55,363 bases of DNA from an uncultured delta proteobacterium (GTDB taxonomy: Bacteria; Desulfobacterota; WTBG01; CAIYCZ01; CAIRTM01). The notes under the pieces are model-generated. The model saw only the letters and a list, made by a program, of their open reading frames with translations. It did not search any database and was not told the DNA's origin. This document shows positions 33,065 through 42,297 of the stretch, one piece after another; position 1 is the first letter of the stretch; the number at the start of each line of letters is the position of its first letter. Location of the stretch: NCBI GenBank assembly GCA_903881505.1, contig CAIRTM010000067.1:1-55363 (forward strand), given 5' to 3'. A program made the translations under genes and the position numbers.

Positions 33065-34687
33065 TCAGTACTCGCAGGCGCCCTCGACCGTGAGCCAGCG
33101 AGCCTGGTCCCCGAACAGGTCATGCAAATAGGTGCCGTCGCTGCGCCAGCTGTCCCGCAGCGTGGAGCGGCGCCTATCCGCGGGGGGCGCATACCCCATG
33201 ATGTCCAGCAGCGTGCCCGGTATCTGAAAATGCGATTTTACCTCGTCCGTGCTTTCAAGGCCGGCAAAGCAGCGGCCCGCCACGAAGATCGGAACCGAGA
33301 TCTCGCATTCGGAAACATGCTCGAGCGATCCATGGGGGAAAGCGTGCTGAGCGTGGATGTCCTGCCCGTGGCCGGCGGTATAGACAATCGCGAAGTCCCG
33401 GCCCCGGACTATGTCAAGCAGCCGGGCCATGAAGCCGTCCACGGAATACCTGAGCGCCGCTTCATACTGGAGCCGCGCGCATGTCGTGTCGGAGGAAGAA
33501 AAGGTTGTATCGCTCGTGCGGCACGCCTCGGGAAACTCGTCGGCAAGCGCAGCGGGAACGGAATTGAGGTAGGGGAAATGCACGCCGTATTTGACGATCA
33601 TGACCATGACCTTGCGGTCCGGGGACGCTCCGGCCAGCAATGGCTGCAGCCTGTCGAGCGCCTCGGCATCCCGCAGGCAGCGTTTCGTGGCGGCATCGGA
33701 GGTGGAGTAGATGTCGATAGCGGCCAGGTCGAACGGGGACATCAGGTTCTGCATCAGGCCGTCTTCAGCCTGGGCGTCATGCAATACCGTCGTGTATCCC
33801 GCTGCCCGGGCGTATGCGAAAATCGTCGGCGCCGACAGCGTCGCGCCTTCCGGGTCAGGATAGGAGGACCTGTCCAGGCCCAGCCGCAGAACATAGCTGG
33901 CGATCGCGGAATGGTTCCCGGCGGCATGGGCCTTGTAGAGCGCTGCCGGCACGCCGGAGCGCGCGCCCGCACGGAAGAGCGCGGAACCGCAGGCGCGCAG
34001 CGTTTCATAGGTGACGCTTTCGTCGATGACTACGATGATAAGTTCCGGCGCGTCCCCGTCAGCCGGCCCGGACACGACGGTCTTGCGCGGCACATACGCG
34101 ACGCCGGGCTGCACGGCCGCCTTCACGCAGACGATGGGCAGGGCATAGGCGTAAAAAGGGCTCCGGCTGGGATTGGCCTTGACGGCATACACCCCATTCG
34201 CGGCAAGTGCCGCCAGCACCAGGGACAGGGCTGCCCCGGCAGGGACGGCGCTTTGCAGCCGGCGGCGCAGATATGCCAGCAGGCACATGGCAGTCACGGC
34301 CGCTGCCACGTACATCAGCAGCAGTTTCCAGGTGCCCGCAATAAATGAACCGGCAAAATGCATGTTTTGAACCGCCACCCGGATATGATCGGGGTTCAGG
34401 TGGCTGCCGGTAATACGGCAGGCGAGCGCATCGACCAGTCCTGAAACAAACAGGGCCGTCCCCGCACGCCGGACCGCCCTCGAGCGGCTGAGCAGGCACA
34501 GGCACACCGAAAGATAAGAAAGCACCGCGGTACAGAGCGCAGATGAAATTTTCAGCACCTTAAAAGCGGGCGAACTGTTGGCCGAGAGAAACGACGCGAC
34601 GGTATGGACGGTGTTGCCGCCATCGAACATGATGAACAGCAGGGCTGTCAGCATGATGCAGACAGGATGGATGGTTCGTTTGTGCAT
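33065..34687 (-). CDS. Inner-membrane sulfatase-fold protein (LtaS/EptA-like), degenerate metal site
   Basis: This 540-residue protein has an N-terminal part with about five membrane segments and a C-terminal alkaline-phosphatase/sulfatase fold. Matching motifs are V-V-I-D-E-S (first metal ligand), G-N-H-S-A-I-A-S (the expected nucleophile loop, with Ser), K-Y-G-V-H-F-P-Y and Y-T-A-G-H-G-Q. The last is usually T-S-D-H-G, so the metal-binding Asp is replaced by Gly. Active relatives transfer phosphoethanolamine or phosphoglycerol to cell-surface glycans. ATG 34687 is preferred, as the membrane domain begins there; the frame extends to 34774. It lies beside the EPS operon, in divergent orientation. 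Confidence 0.75.
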   Translation of the reverse strand: MHKRTIHPVCIMLTALLFIMFDGGNTVHTVASFLSANSSPAFKVLKISSALCTAVLSYLSVCLCLLSRSRAVRRAGTALFVSGLVDALACRITGSHLNPDHIRVAVQNMHFAGSFIAGTWKLLLMYVAAAVTAMCLLAYLRRRLQSAVPAGAALSLVLAALAANGVYAVKANPSRSPFYAYALPIVCVKAAVQPGVAYVPRKTVVSGPADGDAPELIIVVIDESVTYETLRACGSALFRAGARSGVPAALYKAHAAGNHSAIASYVLRLGLDRSSYPDPEGATLSAPTIFAYARAAGYTTVLHDAQAEDGLMQNLMSPFDLAAIDIYSTSDAATKRCLRDAEALDRLQPLLAGASPDRKVMVMIVKYGVHFPYLNSVPAALADEFPEACRTSDTTFSSSDTTCARLQYEAALRYSVDGFMARLLDIVRGRDFAIVYTAGHGQDIHAQHAFPHGSLEHVSECEISVPIFVAGRCFAGLESTDEVKSHFQIPGTLLDIMGYAPPADRRRSTLRDSWRSDGTYLHDLFGDQARWLTVEGACEY

Positions 34688-35039
34688 GTCGCCTGCCGTT
34701 GGCCTGCGGGAAATCGGCTGCTGCGGCCGGATACCGTGGCGCGGAGATCGCAGCCTGTGCTGCCTGAATGACAAAAATACAAAAAATATAATTTTTTATA
34801 ACGCTATTAAAAACAACCCGCTGCGTCAAACAAAATCTTTACCGGCTGCATCGGGCACTCTGACGCGGCCGTACCATGCCGGGAGAAACCGCAGCATATA
34901 TAATATCGGTATCCGAGCTATATTTTTTTTGCAGGCAGTTATTTTCTATTGACATGCACATTGCGCCCTGCCTATACTTCTAGGCATATACGGGCGAATT
35001 TCATCTATTATTACACACATAAAACAGCGAGGAACTCTG
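34688..35039. other. Divergent regulatory region of the EPS locus
   Basis: This 352-base AT-rich stretch separates the sulfatase-fold gene from the EPS operon. It holds the near-consensus + strand promoter at 34949-34978 and A/T runs near 34785-34800 that may bend DNA or hold the minus-strand promoter. I see no gene in it. Confidence 0.6.
34949..34978 (+). promoter_or_regulatory. Promoter of the + strand EPS operon
   Basis: TTGACA (34949-34954) and TATACT (34973-34978) are spaced by 18 bases. GCATA follows shortly after, as it does at the minus-strand EPS promoter. The leader to GTG 35040 is about 55 bases. Confidence 0.85.
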
Positions 35040-36185
35040 GTGAAAACGATAAAACACATCAGGCAGTGTGCGCATTACGTGTCGGCAGTGGCTGTTGTTT
35101 TCTTCTGCGTCGCCGTAGTATCAGGCTGTGTGGGCAGAAAAGTCGACGTTAAGGTCAAAGATGCCGAGGGCGCCGCCGAGCTGCAGCGGCTTGAGACCTC
35201 CCTGCGGGTAACGCCCGAGAAGGCCGCGCTGAATCCGGATTACCAGATCAGCAATCAGATCGCCGTGCCGTATGTGCCGGAATACCGACTCGGACCCGGC
35301 GATGTTATTGAAATCGTCTACCACATCAGCTACGGCAAGACATCGGAAGAGTACCGGCTGGAAGTCCAGGATAAAATAAGCATCCACTTCCCCTATCACC
35401 CGCAGTTCAGCTCAACCGTGCTGGTGCGCACCGACGGCAAAGTCACCGTGCCGCTGCTGGGCGACGTGGAAGCCGAATCAAAGACCCCCGGCGAACTGGC
35501 GGCCGATCTTAACAGGGCCTACGGCAAATACATCCAGAACCCCTCGATCACCGTGGCGCTTGAGGAATTTAACGTCAAGATCGACGAGTTGAAGAAGGCC
35601 ATTACGACCGCTGCCCGCGGCCAGAGCAAAATCGCCCCCGTCGCCGTTGACGGGCGCATCGCATTTCCGCTGATCGGCAACATGCAGGCAGAGGGACTGA
35701 CCCTGCTGCAGCTGGAAAAGGTCGTCAACGAGCAGTATTCGCAATACGTGCGCAACCTCAAGGCAACCCTGATCGCCCTTGAGATCCATCATCCCAAATT
35801 CTATATCCTGGGCGAGGTTGAGAAGCCCGGATCCTATGAGTTCACCACGACGACGCATATCGTGGATGCCATTGCCATGGCCGGAGGCTATAACCAGCGC
35901 GCCTATCTCAGCGATGTCGTCGTTTTCCGCAACGACGGGCTGGAACGCCCGGCGGCCTTCAAGCTCAACGTCGCTTCGGCTCTGCGCAATGGGGATCCCT
36001 CGTTCAACGTCCGCATCAGGCCGGCCGACATCATTTATGTTCCCAAGTCGCCGCTGTCCAGCGCCAATGATCTGATCGACAAGGTCTTCACAAAAGGCGT
36101 GTACGGCATTATGCCGTTTACCACCGTGTTTTCGTGGGGTGCCAAGGATCTGGGCGGCGATTATGATGATGGTGACAACGATTAA
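35040..36185 (+). CDS. Polysaccharide export lipoprotein (Wza-like, OPX family)
   Basis: This 381-residue lipoprotein has a lipobox with C30 (V-V-S-G-C). Two poly_export/SLBB regions follow, with Y-R-L-G-P-G-D-V-I-E-I, V-R-T-D-G-K-V-T-V-P-L-L-G, and the F-Y-I-L-G-E-V-E-K-P-G-S-Y SLBB motif. These proteins form the outer-membrane or periplasmic part of the export channel. An insert with D-E-L-K-K-A-I-T-T-A-A-R-G-Q separates the repeats, and the tail is Asp-rich. Translation starts at GTG 35040 with GAGGAA upstream. It is the first gene of the EPS operon, with a consensus promoter. Confidence 0.92.
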   Translation: MKTIKHIRQCAHYVSAVAVVFFCVAVVSGCVGRKVDVKVKDAEGAAELQRLETSLRVTPEKAALNPDYQISNQIAVPYVPEYRLGPGDVIEIVYHISYGKTSEEYRLEVQDKISIHFPYHPQFSSTVLVRTDGKVTVPLLGDVEAESKTPGELAADLNRAYGKYIQNPSITVALEEFNVKIDELKKAITTAARGQSKIAPVAVDGRIAFPLIGNMQAEGLTLLQLEKVVNEQYSQYVRNLKATLIALEIHHPKFYILGEVEKPGSYEFTTTTHIVDAIAMAGGYNQRAYLSDVVVFRNDGLERPAAFKLNVASALRNGDPSFNVRIRPADIIYVPKSPLSSANDLIDKVFTKGVYGIMPFTTVFSWGAKDLGGDYDDGDND

Positions 36186-36240
36186 CCGATAGCAGACTGC
36201 AACGGTCAGTAACTACTATACGCGAGGAGCGCCGTCACAT

Positions 36241-37695
36241 ATGAACGAACAGACCACCATGCAACCTTTTCAGCCGGCCCGCGACGGTCAGATGCAGAAC
36301 CTGGTGCGGGAATTTATCTTTATCTTTTTCGACCGTCTCCGCCTGATACGGATCATATTCGTCTCGGTCGCCGCAGTGTGCGTGCTTTTGGCGCTGCTGC
36401 TGCCCTCGGTCTATCGGGCAACGGCGAAATTTTCGCTTTCCATCCCGCAGAGCCTCGACCCCCTGCAGCAGGAGACATCCTATGACTACCGTAACCGCAC
36501 CACGAGGTTCCTGCGCGACCAGAAAGAGTTGATCTTATCAAACCGCGTGCTTGAGCCGGTAGCCGTCGAGCTGTACAAGGCAGCACCGAAAAAAGTCGCC
36601 AAAACGGTCGAAAAGATGCGCAAGAACCTGGTCGTGATGCCGCCCAAGGGCGAAACCTATGAGGGCTCGACCATATTCTATGTCAGCTATGAGGACAGTT
36701 CGGCCGAGCGCTCGGCGCAGTTTACCGAGGCCATTGCGAACAGCTACCTGAAGGCCTACGGCGAGGTCGCCCGGGAACGCTCCGATTATTCCTATGAATT
36801 CTTTACGGGACAGGCTGAAAAACTCAGACAGGAAATGGTCCGCAGGGAAAGCGAGCTGCGCGACTATGAAACCAAGCAGGCCAGCGCGCTGGTCGAAATC
36901 CTCAACCTCGGAACCGCGAGCGACAGCAAGGAAGTCGGCCTCAGCGCTCTGCTGACCCAGGCAAACCAGAAGCGCCACAGCTTGAAGGAGGAAGCGGCCG
37001 GGGTGCGCGCCACCATCACGGCCGTTGAAAAAGAGCTGAAGAACAACGCGATTCCCGTCGTGCTGCCGGAGCTGGAAGTCAGCGGCCGGTCCATCAGCAT
37101 GCTGAAGAACAAGGTCGCACAGCTGCAGATGGAGCTCAACGAGATGAAACCGCGCTTTACCGACGATTATGAGCTGGTCCAGCAGCTGCAGAAGACCCTT
37201 GACCTCAACATCGGGCTGCTGCGCGAGGAGATGCAGCGCTCGTTGCGCGCACTGCAAATTCAGGCCGAGTCACTCGAGGCGCAGATGCAGCAGATTGACG
37301 ACATCACCGCCCAGATAAGCCGCAACCTCCAGACAACGGCCGGTGAAAAATCGGTCTATGAGAACCTGCGTCAGGAATTCATGATTGCCCGTGACGCCTA
37401 TGTGAACTCCCGCACGCAGCTCGAGCAGGCCCGGCTGTCGCTTTCCCTCAGCCAGGACCGGCAGAACATAACCCTGCTGGACAAGCCCGTGCCGCCGGCT
37501 CGGCCCTACAGCCCCAACCGGCTGCTGATCATCGTTCTGGGCATTGTCGCCGGCCTGCTGCTGTCAATCGGCGCGGCATTGACCGTTGATCACTTTGATC
37601 ACACTATTAAAAAACCCCAGGATGTCGAGTACTATCTCGGCGCTCCGTTTCTGGGGTCGGTGCCGCGCGTATCCGGGGAACAAAGCCTGCGATGA
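36241..37695 (+). CDS. Polysaccharide chain-length determinant (Wzz/GNVR family)
   Basis: This 484-residue inner-membrane protein has a Wzz membrane segment near the N-terminus (about 38-60) and another near the C-terminus (about 425-450). A long coiled periplasmic part lies between them. The K-P-V-P-P-A-R-P-Y-S-P-N-R motif before the last segment is typical. It controls polymer length with the Wzy-like protein. No kinase domain is fused. Its stop overlaps the next gene as ATGA. GAGGAG lies upstream of ATG 36241. Confidence 0.92.
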   Translation: MNEQTTMQPFQPARDGQMQNLVREFIFIFFDRLRLIRIIFVSVAAVCVLLALLLPSVYRATAKFSLSIPQSLDPLQQETSYDYRNRTTRFLRDQKELILSNRVLEPVAVELYKAAPKKVAKTVEKMRKNLVVMPPKGETYEGSTIFYVSYEDSSAERSAQFTEAIANSYLKAYGEVARERSDYSYEFFTGQAEKLRQEMVRRESELRDYETKQASALVEILNLGTASDSKEVGLSALLTQANQKRHSLKEEAAGVRATITAVEKELKNNAIPVVLPELEVSGRSISMLKNKVAQLQMELNEMKPRFTDDYELVQQLQKTLDLNIGLLREEMQRSLRALQIQAESLEAQMQQIDDITAQISRNLQTTAGEKSVYENLRQEFMIARDAYVNSRTQLEQARLSLSLSQDRQNITLLDKPVPPARPYSPNRLLIIVLGIVAGLLLSIGAALTVDHFDHTIKKPQDVEYYLGAPFLGSVPRVSGEQSLR

Positions 37696-39062
37696 CGCTT
37701 TTCCTGACCATTACGGCAGGGCTGGCGCTGTGCGTTTGCTGTTTTTTCATTGCCGCGCTGCTTCGTAAATACGATCCGGAACCCGGTTCTGGCGGGGCGT
37801 GTACAGCCGTGTTCTGCCTGTGGCTTGTCGCCACAGCCGTCGGAGGGCGGTATTTTTTTGAAGTCGCGATTCCCGGACTCTTCGATCTTACCTTTGAACG
37901 CCTCCTGATGGCCGTGCTGCTGGCCGTTCTGCTGGCAGGCCTGTATACAGGCCGCGTCAGCTTCAGGCGCCCTTCTGGGATCGAGCTTGCCCTGTTTGCC
38001 TTTCTTCTGATGTGCCTGGTGTCGATGGCCGTCCACGGATTCCAGCCCGCGTTGCCCGAGTTCCCTTCCCCATGGGGCACGTTTATAAACGGCTACCTGT
38101 TCCCCGCGGTCGCGTTCCTGTTCGCCCGGTGCTACATCCGCCATCCCCGGGATCTGCGGTTTGTTTTTACCAGCATTTTTTTCCTGGGCGTCTATATTTC
38201 CATTACCGCGTTTTTTGAATTTTTCGGCATACGCGCTCTTGTGTTTCCGCGCTATATCAGTAGCCCGGAAATCCTGATTCATATCGACCGGGCCCGCGGT
38301 CCGTTTCTGAATGCCGCATTCAACGGTGCCGCGATTGTTTTCGGATTCATCTGCGGGCTGCACCTGCTGGCGGAGAAAAAAGGGCTGTCCCGCGCGCTGT
38401 ACCTTGCCCTGCTCAGCCTCATGCCGCCTGCTGTTTTCTTCACGCAGACGCGCTCGGCCTATCTTGGCTTTTCCGTCGCCCTTGTGTTATTGCTGGCGTT
38501 CTACCGCACCCGCTTTGCGAAATGGAAAGCGTTCGCACTGCCGGCGGTGCTTGTTGCGGTTTTCATCATCGCCAATGCACCGCGTTTGGCCTCGGAAGAC
38601 CGCCGCTCAGGCGGCCTTGCGCAGATAGAGCAAGTTGAGACCCGCATAGCCCTGGTTGGCCGCTCGCTGAGCATAGCCGCCATATCGCCGCTGTTCGGCG
38701 TCGGTATGGGGCAGTTTATCCCGGCCTCAGCCGCCAATCTCCCCGGCGAGTCCGCCTCGCAGGCACTGCAGGAAGTTCTGCAGCATTTCCATGTGCTGGG
38801 CCTGCTGGCTGAACTGGGCATGGCCGGCGCATTGCTGTATCTGCTGCTGGTGGTGCTGGTTTTCAAGCTTTTGCTCCGGCTCAGGCGCAGGCTGCCCGCT
38901 GAAGGTTTTATCAGCGGCAATCTGATACTGGCCATGGCCGCCGTCTGGGCCGTATACCTGACGACCAATCTGTTTCTGGAACCGTCATACTGCCTGTTCC
39001 TCAATGCCGTACCGTTTGCCTTTGCCGGCGCGGCTGATGCCATGTATGCCCGCGGCGCCTGA
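37692..39062 (+). CDS. O-antigen ligase/polymerase-family membrane protein (Wzy-like)
   Basis: This 456-residue protein has about eleven to twelve membrane segments and the Wzy_C/O-antigen ligase pattern. A large periplasmic loop holds R-S-A-Y-L-G-F-S and, later, P-L-F-G-V-G-M-G-Q-F. Such proteins polymerise repeat units or ligate polymers. Its place directly after the Wzz-like gene, sharing ATGA, favours polymerase. The family is poorly conserved, so the exact reaction is inferred from context. Confidence 0.85.
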   Translation: MTLFLTITAGLALCVCCFFIAALLRKYDPEPGSGGACTAVFCLWLVATAVGGRYFFEVAIPGLFDLTFERLLMAVLLAVLLAGLYTGRVSFRRPSGIELALFAFLLMCLVSMAVHGFQPALPEFPSPWGTFINGYLFPAVAFLFARCYIRHPRDLRFVFTSIFFLGVYISITAFFEFFGIRALVFPRYISSPEILIHIDRARGPFLNAAFNGAAIVFGFICGLHLLAEKKGLSRALYLALLSLMPPAVFFTQTRSAYLGFSVALVLLLAFYRTRFAKWKAFALPAVLVAVFIIANAPRLASEDRRSGGLAQIEQVETRIALVGRSLSIAAISPLFGVGMGQFIPASAANLPGESASQALQEVLQHFHVLGLLAELGMAGALLYLLLVVLVFKLLLRLRRRLPAEGFISGNLILAMAAVWAVYLTTNLFLEPSYCLFLNAVPFAFAGAADAMYARGA

Positions 39063-39097
39063 CCGGCCGGCACGCATATCACGAGGTGCTTCAGGGA

Positions 39098-41080
39098 ATG
39101 CCCTACAGGGATTTCTACCGCATGCAGGCCGAGGCGTTCGGAAGCCTGCCGGTTTTGAACCTTTTTTACAGCTCCCGAACCCATCAGGACGGTTGGCGTT
39201 ACCTGCTCAGGGGCATTGCCGCCCGGGAGCCCTTCCTGTTTGTCGCCGGCGACTACGGCATGGGCAAAACCATGCTGAGCATGATGCTGGCGCGGCTGCT
39301 GAAAAAAAAAGACATCCCTCTTGTACAGATAACCGATCCCCACTGCGGATTCTCCGGCATCCTGCGCCAGACAGCAGCGCTTCTCGGTATTGCCACCCCC
39401 GGCCTTGGGGGCGAAGAGCCGCTTCTGACGGCAATCTACGACCGTCTGGGCTCCCGGGAATCCCGGCAGGCCATTCTCGTTATCATCGATGACGCCCAGG
39501 AACTCGGCGCCGAGGCGCTTGTGCGCCTGCGGGCGTTTGCGAACTTCAACCGCGACGGGTTTTTCCCCCTGCAGCTGATCTTTTTCGCGCATCCGTCATT
39601 CAGCTCCCTGCTCAGGGACCCCCGGCTTGCTGCCATGGACCAGCGCATTAAGCGCAGGCACCGTCTCGCGCCGCTTACACTTCAGGAAACCCGGGAATAC
39701 ATTTATTTCAGGCTTGTTAAATCGGGAGCTCCCGGGGCCCCTTTTTTCGATGATGACGCTGTGCGGGAGATACATACCGCGACCGGCGGCATTCCGCGAC
39801 TCATTAATAATATTTGTGACGCAAGCCTCACGCGCGGAGCCTCAAAACTGGAAACATGCATCACGCTCGCAACCGTCCGTGAGGCCCGTTCCGATCAGGC
39901 TGAATCCTTCATGCCGCGTGTCGTCGCGCCGGGGCGTTCCGCCGCTCCAGACAACGGCAGGCCGTTCAGCGCACCGCCGGTACATATTGCTGCCCGGACG
40001 CAGCTGGCGGATACGGAGCCCGGGCCTGTGCCGGAAGCCCCAGTCCCGGTGCGTTCCCGTAAGCCCTGGATGCCTGCAGCAGCCTGTGCCGGCGCTGCCG
40101 CTGCCGCGGCGTGCCTGACAGTATTCTTTTTTTTGAGGTTCTACGCTCCGGCTGCTCCCGAAATGCCCACTGAGCATCAGGTCACGGCTGTGCCGGCGGC
40201 CGCGATGCCCGGCACGCAGCGTTCTGCCAACCCTGCTCTGCCTGAAAAGGATGTTTCTGCGGCTTCCGGGGGGCTGGCCGGAGCGGATGTTGCAGCTGCT
40301 GAGGCCATGGGTCAGGCCGGGTCCCTTGAAAAGCCTGAAGCGGCCGCCCCCGCAGCCGGACAGGAGGCGGCTTCCGGGCTGGCCGGAGCGGATGTTGCAG
40401 CTGCTGAGGCCATGGGTCAGGCCGGGTCCCTTGAAAAGCCTGAAGCGGCCGCGACAGCGGCCCCCGTCCCGCAGGCCGCTGTCGCCGGGGCGGCCCAAGC
40501 GGACGCCCCCGCAGCCGGACAGGCAGCGCCCGTCCCGGAGGATCTCTTTGGAGGGCTTCCGACGGTGCCTGATCAGGGTCGTCCCTTCACACTCAGGCTG
40601 GGCTGCTATAAGACCGCGGAAAGCGCCGACGCAGCCGCCTCAGTATACGCCCGCCGCAAGCTTGCACCTTTCGTTGCGCATGTCAACCTCCAGCAGCAGG
40701 GCCGCTGGTGGATTTTTTATACCGGCAGTTTCGCTTCCCGCGAGGAGGCCGAGCGTGCCCGTGCGCGCATAGAAATGCCGGATGCGGACATTATTTTCAT
40801 GCCTTACGCCTGTCGCGTCGGCGTGTACGCCTCCGCGGACATGGATGCCGGTCTTGTGTCGGCCATGCAGCAGCTCGGCTGCGTACCGTACGTGCTTGCT
40901 AACGGCGACGGAACGGTAAGCCTGTTTGCCGGCGTGTACAGGCAGCGCGACAATGCCGAGGTCCTGAAAAAAGCTCTGGCTGAAAACAATATCGGCAGCA
41001 CGGTTGTGCTGCTGCGGCCGGGTACGGTTGCGTCTCCTGCGTCTGGCCCTGAAGGTGCGCCGCAGGTACCCGCGTCATGA
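39098..41080 (+). CDS. ExeA/GspA-like AAA+ ATPase fused to membrane segment, Ala-rich linker and SPOR domains
   Basis: This 660-residue protein has an N-terminal AAA+ domain with Walker A G51-D-Y-G-M-G-K57-T58 and Walker B I-L-V-I-I-D-D-A near 126-133. It resembles the ATPase found in exosortase-type EPS loci. One membrane segment lies near 325-348. Then comes an Ala/Pro/Gln-rich linker with a 35-residue repeat (DNA repeat at 40271-40452) and two C-terminal SPOR-like domains (about 500-575 and 575-650), which may bind peptidoglycan. ATG 39098 fits the family start, with GAGGTG upstream; GTG 39086 is possible. The SPOR part would be periplasmic, linking export energy and cell wall. The next gene overlaps by ATGA. 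Confidence 0.85.
   Translation: MPYRDFYRMQAEAFGSLPVLNLFYSSRTHQDGWRYLLRGIAAREPFLFVAGDYGMGKTMLSMMLARLLKKKDIPLVQITDPHCGFSGILRQTAALLGIATPGLGGEEPLLTAIYDRLGSRESRQAILVIIDDAQELGAEALVRLRAFANFNRDGFFPLQLIFFAHPSFSSLLRDPRLAAMDQRIKRRHRLAPLTLQETREYIYFRLVKSGAPGAPFFDDDAVREIHTATGGIPRLINNICDASLTRGASKLETCITLATVREARSDQAESFMPRVVAPGRSAAPDNGRPFSAPPVHIAARTQLADTEPGPVPEAPVPVRSRKPWMPAAACAGAAAAAACLTVFFFLRFYAPAAPEMPTEHQVTAVPAAAMPGTQRSANPALPEKDVSAASGGLAGADVAAAEAMGQAGSLEKPEAAAPAAGQEAASGLAGADVAAAEAMGQAGSLEKPEAAATAAPVPQAAVAGAAQADAPAAGQAAPVPEDLFGGLPTVPDQGRPFTLRLGCYKTAESADAAASVYARRKLAPFVAHVNLQQQGRWWIFYTGSFASREEAERARARIEMPDADIIFMPYACRVGVYASADMDAGLVSAMQQLGCVPYVLANGDGTVSLFAGVYRQRDNAEVLKKALAENNIGSTVVLLRPGTVASPASGPEGAPQVPAS
40271..40452 (+). 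repeat. Perfect 77-bp direct repeat, 105-bp period, inside the ATPase-SPOR gene
   Basis: Bases 40271-40347 and 40376-40452 are identical over 77 bp, and the spacing of 105 bp keeps the frame (35 residues). Identity at third codon positions shows the duplication is recent or maintained by recombination. A shorter Ala-Pro-Ala-Ala-Gly-Gln piece recurs again near 40504. Confidence 0.9.
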
Positions 41081-42219
41081 GGATAGCCGTCATAGGGCAC
41101 AAGGGCATACCGGCGCTGGCCGGGGGCGTTGAGCGCCATGTCGAGGAGGTGACCGTACGCATGGCCGGGCAGGGGCACGAGGTAACAGCCTATGTGCGCA
41201 ACAACTATACCGACAGAAATCTGAAGGAGTACCGGGGCGTGCGGCTCGTGCATCTGCCGAGCATCGGTTCCAAGCACCTTGACGCCATCAGCCATACCCT
41301 GCTTGCAGCAGTGCATACCCTGTTCCAGCGCTATGACATCGTGCATTTTCATTCTATCGGCCCGGCGACCCTGTGCTGGATTGTTCGGCTGAAAAGCAGA
41401 ACGCGCCTGATCGCCACGTTCCACTCGCGCGATTATTTTCACCGCAAGTGGGGGCTGTTTGCGCGGCTGTTTTTGCGCCTGGGCGAGTACATGATCTGCG
41501 CGGTCCCGCATGCGACGGTCGTGCTTACGCGCGGCCAGCAGCGCTATGTGCGCGACACCTACGGTAAGGACACGGTCGTTATTCCGAACGGGTACGGAAT
41601 ACAGGCGGATTCCGGCACTTCAGAGCTTGCGGCCTGGGGGCTGACCCCTCAGAACTATATTCTGAGCGTGTGCCGCCTGATCCCCCACAAGGGCGTCCAC
41701 TACCTGATTGATGCCTTCATACAGCTGGAGGATGAAGGCAGGCTTCCGGATGGCATGCGGCTTGTGATCGCCGGTTCGTCTTTCCATACCGATGAATATG
41801 AGGAGCGCCTGCACGCGCTGGCCCGCGGCCGCTCACGCGTTGTCTTTACCGGAACGCAGTCCGGCGCGGCGCTGGCCCAGCTGTACACCCATGCCGCTGT
41901 ATTTGTGCAGCCTTCCGATTCAGAGGGCCTCTCGATCGCGCTGCTTGAGGCCATGGGCTGCGGCGTTGCGCCGCTGGTAAGCGCCATCCCTGAAAACATT
42001 GAGCCCCTGCAGGGCCTTGGCTACAGCTTCGCGGCGGGCAGCGTGCAGGCGCTTAAAGCACAGCTGGCGGAAATCATGCGTTCCGGTGATGCGGTCGAGG
42101 TCATGGGCAGGCAGGTGAGGGAGCTGGCCGAGCGCGAATATAACTGGGACGCCATCACGGAACACTACCTGCGGCTCTATGCACGGTGCCTTGACGGGAG
42201 CGCGCCTGGTGCAGTCTGA
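41077..42219 (+). CDS. Glycosyltransferase family 4-like protein
   Basis: This 380-residue GT-B enzyme has the N-terminal acceptor domain starting I-A-V-I-G-H-K-G-I-P-A-L-A-G-G-V-E, as in GT4 proteins of EPS clusters. The C-terminal nucleotide-sugar domain holds S-V-C-R-L-I-P-H-K-G and the E-x7-E-like motif S-E-G-L-S-I-A-L-L-E-A-M-G. It adds one sugar of the repeat unit on the cytoplasmic face. It starts within the previous stop (ATGA). Sugar unknown. Confidence 0.92.
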   Translation: MRIAVIGHKGIPALAGGVERHVEEVTVRMAGQGHEVTAYVRNNYTDRNLKEYRGVRLVHLPSIGSKHLDAISHTLLAAVHTLFQRYDIVHFHSIGPATLCWIVRLKSRTRLIATFHSRDYFHRKWGLFARLFLRLGEYMICAVPHATVVLTRGQQRYVRDTYGKDTVVIPNGYGIQADSGTSELAAWGLTPQNYILSVCRLIPHKGVHYLIDAFIQLEDEGRLPDGMRLVIAGSSFHTDEYEERLHALARGRSRVVFTGTQSGAALAQLYTHAAVFVQPSDSEGLSIALLEAMGCGVAPLVSAIPENIEPLQGLGYSFAAGSVQALKAQLAEIMRSGDAVEVMGRQVRELAEREYNWDAITEHYLRLYARCLDGSAPGAV

Positions 42220-42297
42220 TAAAACAGCTTGCTTTTTTGGGAGAATGTGCAGTATGCATACCATGAGAAACAATAACAATCGAGCAGGAGGCCTGCC

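Noticed and set aside
32537-34348. Long + strand frame opposite folK and the sulfatase-fold gene
   Set aside because: Antisense shadow with no domain and no ribosome binding site.
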